Assembly (NCBI GenBank): GCA_965249785.1
Contig: CBDFMU010000023.1
Location: 1-64,000, forward strand
Source of the DNA: M3007 sp965249785
GTDB lineage: Bacteria > Bacteroidota > Bacteroidia > Chitinophagales > Saprospiraceae
Length of the DNA stretch: 64,000 nucleotides
Direction of reading: 5' to 3'
The translations under genes were made by a program, and so were the position numbers. Each line of letters starts with the position of its first letter. Positions within the stretch are counted from its first letter, which is position 1. This document shows positions 28,489 through 37,308 of the stretch, one piece after another. The notes under the pieces are model-generated. The model searched no databases. It was given only the letters and a program-made list of their open reading frames with translations, and had not been told where the DNA came from.

Positions 28489-29553
28489 ATGACGAAACCA
28501 CACTACCCAATCCTCGACGGGCTGCGGGGCACGGCGGCTATTTTAGTCGTTATATTCCATCTATTTGAAGCCTATTATCCAGTGCCAGCCAATCACCCTA
28601 TGCATCATGGGTATTTGGCAGTAGACTTTTTCTATTTATTGTCTGGTTTTGTAGTAGGTTATGCGTACGATGACCGTTGGGGACGCATGAGTATGAAGGA
28701 GTTTTTTACTATAAGATTAATTCGCCTGCATCCACTGGTTATATTAGGTGCTATCATTGGCGCCATTGGTTTCTGGCTTGATCCATATACTAATCGCTTT
28801 GACTCGGTTGGTGCATTAAAACTTATCGGCGTTACACTGCTAAGTTTTACTTTATTACCAACCCCCGACATTCGTGGCTGGGGTGAAACCCACTCTATTA
28901 ATGGGCCGGCGTGGTCTTTATTCCAGGAATATCTGGCTAATCTTATCTATGGATTATTTGGACGCAAGATGAGCCGTCTAATTCTCACTATAATTGTATT
29001 GATTAGTGCTATTGCCCTTATTGGAGCGGCTGTATGGCATGGGGATGTTGGAACCGGATGGGGCTACGATACTTTCTGGATTGCTGTCACCCGCATGATG
29101 TTTCCTTTTTTTGCCGGCCTGTTATTATTTCGTACAGGTAAATTGATCAGCATACCAAATGCCTACGTAGTCTGTTCCCTATTATTAATGTTCCTTTTCT
29201 TTTTACCAACCTTTAAATACAACGGTTTGTATGAAGCCGCCTGTATTATTATTGCTTTTCCCATCATTGTATCAGCAGGTGCCGGTGGAGCAATAAAAGG
29301 ACGCTGGGCTAAATTGTGTAAGTTTTCCGGTGACATCTCCTATCCTATTTATATTACGCATTATCCCTTTATTTATATTTATACTGCCTGGGTCTCCGAA
29401 AAGAAACCTGCCCCAGAACAAATTGCTCCTGTTGCCTGTGCTTTGTTTGTATTTTTAATGGTACTAGCCTATGTATCGCTGAAATTATATGATGAACCAG
29501 TCAGGGCTTGGTTGAAGAAGAAATTATTGTGGGAGAAGAGTGCAGCAACATAA
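28489..29553 (+). CDS. Acyltransferase family 3 membrane protein (OafA-like)
   Basis: 354 residues with about ten predicted membrane helices. The N-terminus PILDGLRGTAAILVVIFHLFE contains the catalytic His in the xxFHxxE-type motif, and the second helix YLAVDFFYLLSGFVVGYAYD is characteristic. SFTLLPTPD and GPAWSLFQEYLANLIYGLF mark the middle of the family fold, and SYPIYITHYPF the C-terminal helix. Such enzymes O-acetylate envelope polysaccharides or other exported substrates. It has no obvious partner genes. The MITE-like repeat copy C begins 25 bp after its stop. Confidence 0.9.
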   Translation: MTKPHYPILDGLRGTAAILVVIFHLFEAYYPVPANHPMHHGYLAVDFFYLLSGFVVGYAYDDRWGRMSMKEFFTIRLIRLHPLVILGAIIGAIGFWLDPYTNRFDSVGALKLIGVTLLSFTLLPTPDIRGWGETHSINGPAWSLFQEYLANLIYGLFGRKMSRLILTIIVLISAIALIGAAVWHGDVGTGWGYDTFWIAVTRMMFPFFAGLLLFRTGKLISIPNAYVVCSLLLMFLFFLPTFKYNGLYEAACIIIAFPIIVSAGAGGAIKGRWAKLCKFSGDISYPIYITHYPFIYIYTAWVSEKKPAPEQIAPVACALFVFLMVLAYVSLKLYDEPVRAWLKKKLLWEKSAAT

Positions 29554-29577
29554 AGTAATTGGATATTTATTATCTTG

Positions 29578-29714
29578 TATAGTAAAAGTTGAGAGGCCTC
29601 CTACGCCTGAAAAAGGCTTCGGCGGATAAAGTTGAGAATGTTGAGAGGGGTTGAGATATTGATATTGAATACTTTACATTGGACCTCTGTTCAAACCACT
29701 CTGCGTTGACTGTA
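29578..29714 (-). repeat. MITE-like TATAGT repeat, copy C (longest)
   Basis: Runs TATAGTAAAAGTTGAGAGG ... CCACTCTGCGTTGACTGTA in the orientation opposite to copies A, D and G. It carries an extra 35-base internal hairpin-like insertion (CCTCCTACGCC..GGCTTCGGCGG). The rest of the 405-bp gap (29554-29958) holds a G-rich CCCCCCGACTAGAGTTCGGGGGG hairpin near 29822-29845 and the terminator at 29909. Confidence 0.72.
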
Positions 29715-29908
29715 ACCGTCGACTTTTAATCAGCGAAGTAGAGAATACTACGTTTTCCATCTTTTAGGATTGATACTGATGTTTTGTAGAGAAGTTAAGT
29801 GCGATTTTATGTTTTACCTTGCCCCCCGACTAGAGTTCGGGGGGTTACAAGATAATAAATGTCATATGGATAATTGCCAAGGGTTTTAAAACATTTCTAA
29901 AACGTCAA

Positions 29909-29940
29909 CGGCCCGCTCCCGAATACTCGGAAGCGGGCCG
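29909..29940 (-). terminator. Terminator for the small membrane protein genes
   Basis: CGGCCCGCT (29909-29917) pairs with AGCGGGCCG (29932-29940). Read on the minus strand a T-rich stretch follows after a few bases. It lies 19 bp past the stop of the 41-residue gene. Confidence 0.6.
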
Positions 29941-29958
29941 CGCTATGTAACAAAATTT

Positions 29959-30084
29959 TTACTGACAGTTGGCGTAGCCAAGCATCCAATACACAATAAA
30001 GAAAATAACCAGGGTGGAGAGGCAGCCGCCGCCGAGTTTCCAGGCAGCGACTCCAGCCAATAGGGAGCGAAAAGGACCTTGCAT
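29959..30084 (-). CDS. Very small hydrophobic protein (41 residues)
   Basis: Starting at the internal ATG 30084 gives QGPFRSLLAGVAAWKLGGGC followed by a single hydrophobic helix with STLVIFFIVYWMLGY. The longer frame up to 30159 adds residues with no recognisable pattern. Short GG-Cys plus one-helix proteins of this type recur in Bacteroidota, with unknown role. A terminator lies directly downstream, supporting a real transcript. No ribosome-binding site is expected in this phylum. Confidence 0.5.
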   Translation of the reverse strand: MQGPFRSLLAGVAAWKLGGGCLSTLVIFFIVYWMLGYANCQ

Positions 30085-30162
30085 AGTTGGTAGATGTTTT
30101 AGTTCGCCCGAAAACCAGAAAAAAATAAGCCGAACTTTATTGGGGAATTTTATGCCCATATT

Positions 30163-30217
30163 GTACCAGCGGGTTTAGCCGCCAATAACTGTGTGCGGCG
30201 GCTGAACCCGCCGGTAC
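30163..30217. repeat. GTACC-GCGGGTTTAGCCGCC palindromic repeat, copy 1
   Basis: GTACCAGCGGGTTTAGCCGCC (30163-30183) and its near-complement at 30197-30217 enclose a 13-base spacer. The same structure recurs at 52956-53009 in another intergenic gap. It sits 8 bp beyond the stop of the PspC-like gene. Confidence 0.75.
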
Positions 30218-30224
30218 GTCGGTA

Positions 30225-30446
30225 TTATTCCCAAATGGCACTACTGCCACGTCGAATATAATGGCGGATATTGACCCAAAAAGCCACCATCAAATAAATA
30301 ATCAGGGGCGATCCCATACCAATGAAAGAGATATAAATGAAATATTTGCGCACTGCGGTCGGCGCAATGTGCATTTTGTTTCCCAAATATTGACATACGC
30401 CAAATGCATGACGCTCGACCAGATCCTTAAACCAATTTTGAAGCAT
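30225..30446 (-). CDS. Short PspC-domain-like membrane protein
   Basis: 73 residues from ATG 30446 (a longer in-frame start at 30476 is less likely). LQNWFKDLVERHAFGVCQYLG is an amphipathic N-terminus. HIAPTAVRKYFIYISFIGMGSPLIIYLMVAFW is the PspC-like RLxFIYxS..xG hydrophobic hairpin, and a basic tail follows (IRHYIRRGSS). PspC domains belong to phage-shock/envelope-stress systems; minimal single-domain versions are frequent in Bacteroidota. It shares strand with the 41-residue gene. Confidence 0.7.
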   Translation of the reverse strand: MLQNWFKDLVERHAFGVCQYLGNKMHIAPTAVRKYFIYISFIGMGSPLIIYLMVAFWVNIRHYIRRGSSAIWE

Positions 30447-30718
30447 CGCTGTAGAGGCTGATTTTTTATGGAACACAGAACAAATATAAGCGGTGCTGGC
30501 GGTAATTCGCTACTATCCACACTTTTCTCGCCAGCGTTTTTTTAAACTACGAACTGCTTTTCCCGTTTTCGATACGCTACTTTTGTTGGTCAAAAAAGGC
30601 GGGCCGAAGGTACGGAAGGGAACATTCCGTAGGAAATATACCAGAGGTACGGTCTGGCTAATCAAAATATAAAAAAGGGCCACGCGGGTCAAAAGACGCG
30701 AAAAATAAATTAATTTTC

Positions 30719-32029
30719 ATGCACAAATACTTGTTTTTCAGCACGTTGATCCTTATTCTGGCTGGTTGCGTTACGGCCAATTCCTCCTTCACGCGGGTCG
30801 CCCCTGGCATCTGGCGCGGTGTGCTGGTGCTGGAAAAATTCCGGATGGCAGTGAATAAAAAAGATACCGTGGTGCTGCTCACCGACCAGTTCAACTCCGG
30901 CGAGCTGCCTTTCAACTTTGAGGTAAAATACCTGGACGAGGAACGCTTTGTCATCGAGTTCATGAATGGCACCGAACGCATTCGCTGCGATAGTATTCGC
31001 TACGGACGCGACCGCACGCAGGCCCGCGACACGATGAACGTTTATTTCCCGGAATATGCGTCTTACCTCCATGCGGAGATTCGCGGCGGCGTGATGCAGG
31101 GCGAATGGGTCGTCACTACCCGCGAGAATTATCGCATTCCTTTTTATGCCAACGCGGGTCGCAATTACCGGTTTACCTCCCTGAACGTGCCGCCATCCAC
31201 CCAGTTATCCGGCGAATGGGCCACTTTATTTGGCATTGAAAAGCCCACGCAGGAAAAAGCCATCGGCGAATTTCAGCAGCAGGGCAATCATTTGGAAGGT
31301 ACTTTTCGCACCGAAACCGGCGATTATCGCTATCTGGAAGGCACCATGCAAGGCCACAAATTCTGGCTTTCCTGCTTCGATGGTTCTCATGCCTTTTTAT
31401 TTTCCGGCAGTGTGCAGGGCGATAGTTTACAGGGAGAGTTTCGCTCTGGCACCCACTCACGTACCTTATTTACGAGCTGGCGCGACCCCAATTTCCACCT
31501 CGGTAATGCCGACTCGCTGACCCGCATGAAAACCAATGCTGGCAACATTGCTTTTTCGTTGCCTAATCCCCAAGGCACCAACGTGACCTTTCCAGGACCG
31601 GCCTTTGATGGAAAAATTAAAATTTTTACCATTATGGGTACGTGGTGCCCAAATTGCCGCGATGAGCAGGTTTTTCTCACTGAATACTTAAAAAACAACC
31701 CTGCGATTGCTAAAAACTTGGCGATTGTGGGCCTGTCGTTTGAGCGCGGCAAGGATACGACCCGCATAAATGCCATCCTGAAGGAATACAAAAAGAAAAT
31801 GGGCATACCATTTGAAATAGTCTACGCCGGAGCAGCCACCACCGCCGAGGCAGAGCGGGTTTTACCCAATCTTGAGCACGTGATGGCTTTCCCGACGATG
31901 ATGATTCTGGATAAAAACAATCGGATTCGGCGTATTCATACTGGTTTTGACGGACCAGCTACCAGCAAATACGGGGCTTTCAAACAAGAGTTTGAGGCGT
32001 TAATAAAAACGATAAGTGATGAACGATAA
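30719..32029 (+). CDS. Lipoprotein with C-terminal thioredoxin (TlpA-like) domain
   Basis: 436 residues. The lipoprotein signal YLFFSTLILILAGC places Cys at about residue 16. A long N-terminal region of beta-rich repeats (residues about 20-270, e.g. GIWRGVLVLEKFRMAV and LSGEWATLFG) precedes the thioredoxin fold. This has the redox motif GTWCPNCRDE near residue 308 and the cis-Pro region VMAFPTMMILDKNNRI. TlpA-like proteins reduce periplasmic disulfides; the N-terminal half resembles the extension found in AhpC/TSA-type Bacteroidota lipoproteins. Monocistronic by context. Confidence 0.88.
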   Translation: MHKYLFFSTLILILAGCVTANSSFTRVAPGIWRGVLVLEKFRMAVNKKDTVVLLTDQFNSGELPFNFEVKYLDEERFVIEFMNGTERIRCDSIRYGRDRTQARDTMNVYFPEYASYLHAEIRGGVMQGEWVVTTRENYRIPFYANAGRNYRFTSLNVPPSTQLSGEWATLFGIEKPTQEKAIGEFQQQGNHLEGTFRTETGDYRYLEGTMQGHKFWLSCFDGSHAFLFSGSVQGDSLQGEFRSGTHSRTLFTSWRDPNFHLGNADSLTRMKTNAGNIAFSLPNPQGTNVTFPGPAFDGKIKIFTIMGTWCPNCRDEQVFLTEYLKNNPAIAKNLAIVGLSFERGKDTTRINAILKEYKKKMGIPFEIVYAGAATTAEAERVLPNLEHVMAFPTMMILDKNNRIRRIHTGFDGPATSKYGAFKQEFEALIKTISDER

Positions 32030-32198
32030 ACCACCCCAGAAGTCGTTGTATATTCTTTGCAATCTTATTGTGCAAAAAGATAAAATACTAACTTGTTGAC
32101 TATCAATTCAAAATTTGTAAAAGCGAGCACCAAGAAACGCTTTTAACATTCAGGGCAATCACTAGGGCTGCCCTACAAATCCATACCCAACCCGATAA

Positions 32199-34559
32199 AT
32201 GAATCGTATTCTCCTTGCCTATTGCCACGACAACGCTGATCTGGCTTCCCACCTCGACCATAAATTAAGCCGTATCGGCATTCCGTTCGAGCACGTTACC
32301 GACTTGCCTAATCTGCCTATTGGTGCTTTCAACGAGTACTTGCGGGCCAATAATGAGCCAGTGCTGATGCTCGTGACCGACAACCTGCTGAAAAATCTGC
32401 CCTGCATGATCGGTCTGTTGCCGACCGTACAACAATTGGTACGCGAGGATCGGCTACTGCTGGTATTAAGCGACGGTAAGGATGAGGACGGCCAGCCGCA
32501 GCCAACGCATATTGACCGGATGGTGAATGCCATGCAGTATATGAATTACTGGCAAAATATCTGGTTGACGCTTAGTACCGCCCACCAAAATACTTCCGAA
32601 GAAGCCGATAAGGAAGCCCTCAACCAGGAATTGGATCAGGTACGCGGCATTGCCAACCAAATGGGCGACCTGATCGGTGCCCTGCGTGATGCTGGATACA
32701 GTACCACCGAAGAGTTGGAATCTAATGATTTTGCGCTGTTTTTTCAAAAATTTGGCCTGTCCGATTGGCACGGCCAGTATCGGCGTCTGGCTGCCCTCGA
32801 TCAACAGACTGCACAGACTACTGGGGAAGTTGCGCCCACTACTTTAACCGAAGTGCCTGTATTGACTGGGCCGCTCACGCCTACACCCGCCGAAACGGTA
32901 GAAGCACCTGCCAAAGCGGTGGAAGAAATAGAACAGGTAGACGAAGTAAGGGATGAAACGCCGCCTGCCGCGCCCGAATCGTCCACTCTTGCCCCGGAAG
33001 CCGAAGCCCCGGATACGCCTTGGACAAGTGAAAATACTGCTGTGGAAACACCAGAAGAACGGGCGGAAATGGAAATCACCATCCGCGATGCCTGGTTCTG
33101 GCTAGAACGCGGCTACACCGAACGCGGCCTGGAACTCTTCCAATTAGCCTTGGAACAACAACCCGACCATGAGGGTTTGCAGCAAGAATATGCGTTGGCT
33201 TTGGAAAAATACAGCCCCTCCGCCGAAGAGTCGACCGCGCAACCGGAAGTGTTGCCTGCGACTGTTCCTGAGACGGAAGAGTTTATCCCTTTTGATGAAA
33301 CATACTCCGATGAGCTGGAAGAAATGCCGGTCACCGAGACTGGCGAAGCCCGTTCGTATGAATTGATGGGTGAAATGGCGGTTGAAAAAGGCGATTATCT
33401 TTTTGCCAAATACTGCTGGGATCGCGCTGCCGAACTGGACCCTGCTTACCCGGACATCTACCGAAAACTCGGCTTGATGACCACCGAACACCTGCGCGAC
33501 TACCGCGAAACGGCGGTGCATTATTTGCAGAAAGCCCTGGAAATCAATCCAAATGATGCCGAAGTACATTTGGCTTTGGCTAAAACCAGCGCGCAAAGCG
33601 GCCAGCCTGCTCAAGCCGAAGGCTGGTATCATCGCGCCGTTTCCATTCAGCCCAGCCTGCGCACCGATGAATATGATCAGCAGTTTTCTTCCGAGCCATT
33701 AGCCCTGCCGACGCTGGCGGCAGAAAAGCCAATAGAGCCCATACCCGTCGAGCCAACTCCGGTGCAACAGCCCGTGCGGGAGCCGCGCGAGGTGCTTACC
33801 GTACTCATTACGGGTGCTACTTCGGGCATTGGCCGTGCTACGGCGGAGCTATTTGCCCGGCAAGGGCATCGCCTCATCATCACGGGTCGTCGCCTGGAAC
33901 GCCTGGTGCTATTGAAGACCGAACTGGAAACTGAATTACACAGTGATGTGCTGATGCTGCCTTTCGATGTACGCGATGCTGGCGCAGTGGAAGCGGCATT
34001 GACAAATCTACCGGAAGGCTGGCAAAATGTAGATATTCTGGTCAATAATGCGGGTCTGGCCAAAGGATTTTCGCCCATCCAGGAGGGCGCGCTCGATCAT
34101 TGGGAGACGATGATTGATACCAACGTGAAAGGGCTACTCTATGTGACACGCGCTATATCGCCCGGGATGGTGCAGCGTCGGCGCGGTCATATTATCAATA
34201 TTGGCTCTATTGCTGGAAAAGAAGTTTATCCGAATGGTAATGTCTATTGCGCTACTAAATTCGCGGTGGATGCACTCACCCAGGCCATGCGACTGGATTT
34301 GCATAAATATAACATTCGCGTTAGTCAGGTGAGTCCCGGGCACGTGGAAGAGACAGAATTTGCGCTAAATCGCTTCGACGGCGATCAGGAACGAGCCAGG
34401 ATGTATGAGGATTTCCAGCCGCTACGCGCCACCGATGTAGCAGAAGTAATTTATTTTATGACGACTCGCCCACCCCACGTGAATGTACAGGATGTGGTAA
34501 TGTTTGGAACGCAGCAGGCTAGTGCTACCGTGGTAGATCGGTCAGGACGGAAGTTTTAA
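32199..34559 (+). CDS. TIR-like / TPR / short-chain dehydrogenase fusion
   Basis: 786 residues in three parts. Residues 1-about 140 have the TIR layout: RILLAYCHDNADLASHLDHKL (strand A and box 1), then PVLMLVTDNLLKNLPCMIGLL where TIR NADases carry the WCxxE helix. Here the Glu position appears to be Gly. A Pro/Glu/Thr-rich linker and two TPR groups (about 290-340, 380-485: YFAKYCWDRAAELDPAYPDIY, YLQKALEINPNDAEVHLALA) follow. From about 529 a complete SDR begins: VLITGATSGIGRATAE (cofactor loop), DILVNNAG, INIGSIAGKE, Tyr-x-x-x-Lys as YCATK near 682. All three parts share one uninterrupted frame. The function of the combination is unknown. Confidence 0.85.
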   Translation: MNRILLAYCHDNADLASHLDHKLSRIGIPFEHVTDLPNLPIGAFNEYLRANNEPVLMLVTDNLLKNLPCMIGLLPTVQQLVREDRLLLVLSDGKDEDGQPQPTHIDRMVNAMQYMNYWQNIWLTLSTAHQNTSEEADKEALNQELDQVRGIANQMGDLIGALRDAGYSTTEELESNDFALFFQKFGLSDWHGQYRRLAALDQQTAQTTGEVAPTTLTEVPVLTGPLTPTPAETVEAPAKAVEEIEQVDEVRDETPPAAPESSTLAPEAEAPDTPWTSENTAVETPEERAEMEITIRDAWFWLERGYTERGLELFQLALEQQPDHEGLQQEYALALEKYSPSAEESTAQPEVLPATVPETEEFIPFDETYSDELEEMPVTETGEARSYELMGEMAVEKGDYLFAKYCWDRAAELDPAYPDIYRKLGLMTTEHLRDYRETAVHYLQKALEINPNDAEVHLALAKTSAQSGQPAQAEGWYHRAVSIQPSLRTDEYDQQFSSEPLALPTLAAEKPIEPIPVEPTPVQQPVREPREVLTVLITGATSGIGRATAELFARQGHRLIITGRRLERLVLLKTELETELHSDVLMLPFDVRDAGAVEAALTNLPEGWQNVDILVNNAGLAKGFSPIQEGALDHWETMIDTNVKGLLYVTRAISPGMVQRRRGHIINIGSIAGKEVYPNGNVYCATKFAVDALTQAMRLDLHKYNIRVSQVSPGHVEETEFALNRFDGDQERARMYEDFQPLRATDVAEVIYFMTTRPPHVNVQDVVMFGTQQASATVVDRSGRKF

Positions 34560-34570
34560 AAAGAATCATT

Positions 34571-34627
34571 GTCAACGCAGAGTGGTTTTGAACAAAGACC
34601 GAATGTAAGGTATTCACGATCAATAAC
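34571..34627 (+). repeat. MITE-like TATAGT repeat, truncated copy D1
   Basis: GTCAACGCAGAGTGGTTTTGAAC... continues to ATTCACGATCAATAAC, then stops and is followed at once by copy D2. Only one end is present, as if D2 inserted into or recombined with D1. Confidence 0.65.
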
Positions 34628-34722
34628 TATAGTCAACGCAAAGTGGTTATGAATAAAAAATAAATGCAACGTGCTGACAATCAAATGTCTCAACAGCCTC
34701 AACATTCTCAACGTCTACTATA
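34628..34722 (+). repeat. MITE-like TATAGT repeat, copy D2
   Basis: TATAGTCAACGCAAAGTGG at the left and CTCAACATTCTCAACGTCTACTATA at the right. Both ends are complete and match copy G at 56357. It lies between the TIR-like/SDR gene and the EAD11-like gene. Confidence 0.72.
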
Positions 34723-34778
34723 AACCTTCTAAACCACTCTAAACTGTATATATCATCAGCAGCAAAATAAAGTAAAAT

Positions 34779-35693
34779 ATGGGACTCAACAAAGCAGAGC
34801 TCAAGAGAATGATCACTTCCAGTTCTATGGAAACACTGGATTCCTTAGTAGGCTTAGTAAATAAGCATCAAGAAGAAGCTCAACTCGCCAACACATTGAT
34901 TGTTATACGTGGCGATCTGGTGGATATTGAGCGTATGTATCAAGTCCAGGTTAGTGATTACGACGAGTACCGTAGAGGATTGAACAAAATTAACCTGAAC
35001 TTACTGAAGATCATTGATGATCTGCCTAATCAGTATTTTGAAGAAAGCAGTGAAAGCGAACTTCGAGTTGATAAAACGTCGGTCATCACAGATCAACTTC
35101 GCCTACAGGTTTCTACTTTAATTAGAGATATTCTGGACATCAATATTCAGGAAAATCAAATAGGCAACGCTTATATTGCCTCTATTTTGAATCATAAACG
35201 CCATATCATCCTCAGCCAAATCGTTAGACTGATTGAATCAAATAACATTTCCGTAGCCGGAGCAGAGTATATGGCGATAGCACTCGCTTATAGCAGTGTG
35301 CTGGATATGCTCAAAGCAGAGCAATATTTCAAGCGCGGCATTGAGAATATTGATGAATACACAGATTCTGCTTTTAGCAAACTCTATATTATCCGTAGTT
35401 ATGCCGATTTTTTATACCGTAATAACCGCTACAGCGATGGAGCGAAGCAATATGAATCAGCCATATTGCAAGTTCAGGGCGATACGGATAATATTATGAA
35501 TGGGTATACTTATCAAATGAAATTTGTCAATGAATGCGATATACAAGCCTATGAAGAGGCCCTGAAATCTTACCAAAAATCAAAAGACTATTATTCAAAC
35601 GTAGAAAACAAAGCCGCAAAAAAATATAATATGGAGCAACTTGAAGATGCCTGGAATACCAAACAGGTGCCCCCATTTTATAGCCGTCCATAG
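34779..35693 (+). CDS. EAD11-like domain plus TPR protein
   Basis: 304 residues, cytosolic (no signal). The first about 95 residues match the effector-associated domain 11 pattern: KAELKRMITSSSMETLDSL, then ANTLIVIRGDLVDIERMYQ, DYDEYRRGLNKINLNLLKIIDDLP. The remainder is helical with TPR-like repeats (AIALAYSSVLDMLKAEQYFKRG, YADFLYRNNRYSDGAKQYESAI). EAD domains mediate assembly of bacterial conflict and cell-death-like complexes in this phylum. The gene is AT-richer than its neighbours, suggesting separate origin. It follows the TIR-like/SDR gene by 219 bp, with repeats D1/D2 between. Confidence 0.68.
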   Translation: MGLNKAELKRMITSSSMETLDSLVGLVNKHQEEAQLANTLIVIRGDLVDIERMYQVQVSDYDEYRRGLNKINLNLLKIIDDLPNQYFEESSESELRVDKTSVITDQLRLQVSTLIRDILDINIQENQIGNAYIASILNHKRHIILSQIVRLIESNNISVAGAEYMAIALAYSSVLDMLKAEQYFKRGIENIDEYTDSAFSKLYIIRSYADFLYRNNRYSDGAKQYESAILQVQGDTDNIMNGYTYQMKFVNECDIQAYEEALKSYQKSKDYYSNVENKAAKKYNMEQLEDAWNTKQVPPFYSRP

Positions 35694-35844
35694 AAAAATT
35701 GCCTTCAGAGCGTCTGAAAAATGGCTTGCGAAGTACAAAAACATCCAACATAAACTACATCAGTAAGAAAGAAACAGGAGCCAAAGGATATAGTGTTCAC
35801 TATATCTTATTAGCAGCATAAAAGGCATTTCATCCAGTATCACT

Positions 35845-37305
35845 CTATTTCCCTTTTTTAGGCTTCTTAATTTCATATACTACTCCCACTTGCACACCGA
35901 AATTAAAGTAGCGCTGTACCAATACATAGTCAGCAGCAGAAACCGGATGTAGAGGCACCTGCGCATTGGCCGACAACTGCCAGCATAACTGATCGGTCAT
36001 CCGCCAATCATAAGCATATTCCGCCCAGAGACCTACGCCATTATGGCTGCGGAAGATGCTGCCATAAGTAGTGCTACCAGGCTTAATGGTCGTCAGGAGA
36101 TTATATCTGTTGTACATGGTGCCATCAGCACGGAAAAGCAGGTTTATATCCATACCACCAGAGAGTTCCCAACCGCTTCTTGTACTAGTGTGCCGATACC
36201 CAACACCAACCGGCCAATTAATAAAATGATAGTGGTTATAAGCGGTATTGGAATATTCTGTGGTTTTAATAACCGTTTTATTACCCGTAGTTTGTTCAAT
36301 GATGGTGCCAGCATTATCAACCGTTACGCTTAGAACGCCATTGATGTTTTCCGTTTCCGTTTTGTTATAGGCCAGGCGGAATTTCTCATTTGATTGTCTA
36401 TAATTCAGCCCTGTTTTTAATACTAGTCTCCGATGAGTAGCAGAATAGAACATCCCAATGGTGTAAGATTCCAGCGTGTGTTCCGTTGTTTGCCGCTTTT
36501 TCAAATGACCGACTGGAGCCGTCGCGTCACTGCGCTCACTAAGGTGTTTGATTGCTAAGGCAGGCCCAGCTTGCATACCCAGATTATAGGTCCACGGAGA
36601 CTTGAGTTTTTTCGATTTTTTGCGATGGACCGGCTTTTCCGGTGTTGTTTGCTCATCTCTATCGGCTATTTTCTCTTTTTTATCTTTATCTATTTTATTA
36701 TTATCTTCTAAATTTCGTCCTAATTCTTGCAGGATCGAAGTATCTGGAACTGAATCACGGTGTATTACTGCCAATGGCAGGCTAGCCAGTGGCAAAAGCG
36801 CGTTTGTTTCCCTGATAACTAATTCTGTATTAGTATTTATAATATTGCTATTATTTAAAGTAATTTCTTTTGAATTGATTGTTTCTAGCTCCGTCAATTT
36901 CTTGGCTATACTATTAGCCGACCCGGCTGTTATAGTAGAAGGAGGCAGGACTGTCTTCTTAAGATTTATATGCTGCACATTCGCTTGTTTAGTAGAAACA
37001 GACGGCGCAGCAACCGTTTTTTCCTGAGCTGGAGCTTTCGCTGCCCTACCCTGCCCGACTTTTTCAAGGGGCAATGAAGTACTAGTCTGATGAATAGAAG
37101 AACTAGTATGTTGCCATTCGTGTCTTCCAACAAAGAGCAACAGGAAAGCCAGACCCAAGCCCGAGAAAAACCAGATGATAGCCCGGCGTTTTTTTTTCTT
37201 TTTGAGCTGTGGCTCTATATTTTCCCAAATAGTATCGGTATCTGCTTCCAGACGATGCTGCTCGAACGCGATCTTAATCCGCTCCTCAAAGTTATTAATA
37301 TCCAT
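35845..37305 (-). CDS. Inner-membrane-anchored protein with C-terminal beta-barrel-like domain (anti-sigma-type)
   Basis: 486 residues. A short cytosolic N-terminus (FEERIKIAFEQHRLEADTDTIWENI) precedes a single TM helix at about residues 43-60 (IIWFFSGLGLAFLLLFVG). A long Ser/Thr/Lys-rich linker (about 65-240) follows, then an aromatic strand-rich C-terminal part (WTYNLGMQAGPALAIKHL, GWELSGGMDINLLFRADG, YFNFGVQVGVVYEIKK). The sigma factor gene starts upstream and ends 3 bp before this ATG. That pairing implies an anti-sigma role for the N-terminus, and the architecture suggests a single chain reaching from cytosol to outer membrane. Confidence 0.75.
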   Translation of the reverse strand: MDINNFEERIKIAFEQHRLEADTDTIWENIEPQLKKKKKRRAIIWFFSGLGLAFLLLFVGRHEWQHTSSSIHQTSTSLPLEKVGQGRAAKAPAQEKTVAAPSVSTKQANVQHINLKKTVLPPSTITAGSANSIAKKLTELETINSKEITLNNSNIINTNTELVIRETNALLPLASLPLAVIHRDSVPDTSILQELGRNLEDNNKIDKDKKEKIADRDEQTTPEKPVHRKKSKKLKSPWTYNLGMQAGPALAIKHLSERSDATAPVGHLKKRQTTEHTLESYTIGMFYSATHRRLVLKTGLNYRQSNEKFRLAYNKTETENINGVLSVTVDNAGTIIEQTTGNKTVIKTTEYSNTAYNHYHFINWPVGVGYRHTSTRSGWELSGGMDINLLFRADGTMYNRYNLLTTIKPGSTTYGSIFRSHNGVGLWAEYAYDWRMTDQLCWQLSANAQVPLHPVSAADYVLVQRYFNFGVQVGVVYEIKKPKKGK

Positions 37306-37308
37306 GAT

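Noticed and set aside
34571..34722. Full-length pair of tandem repeats forming an autonomous element
   Set aside because: No open frame or transposase lies between D1 and D2; D1 lacks one end, so it reads as a truncated neighbour copy.
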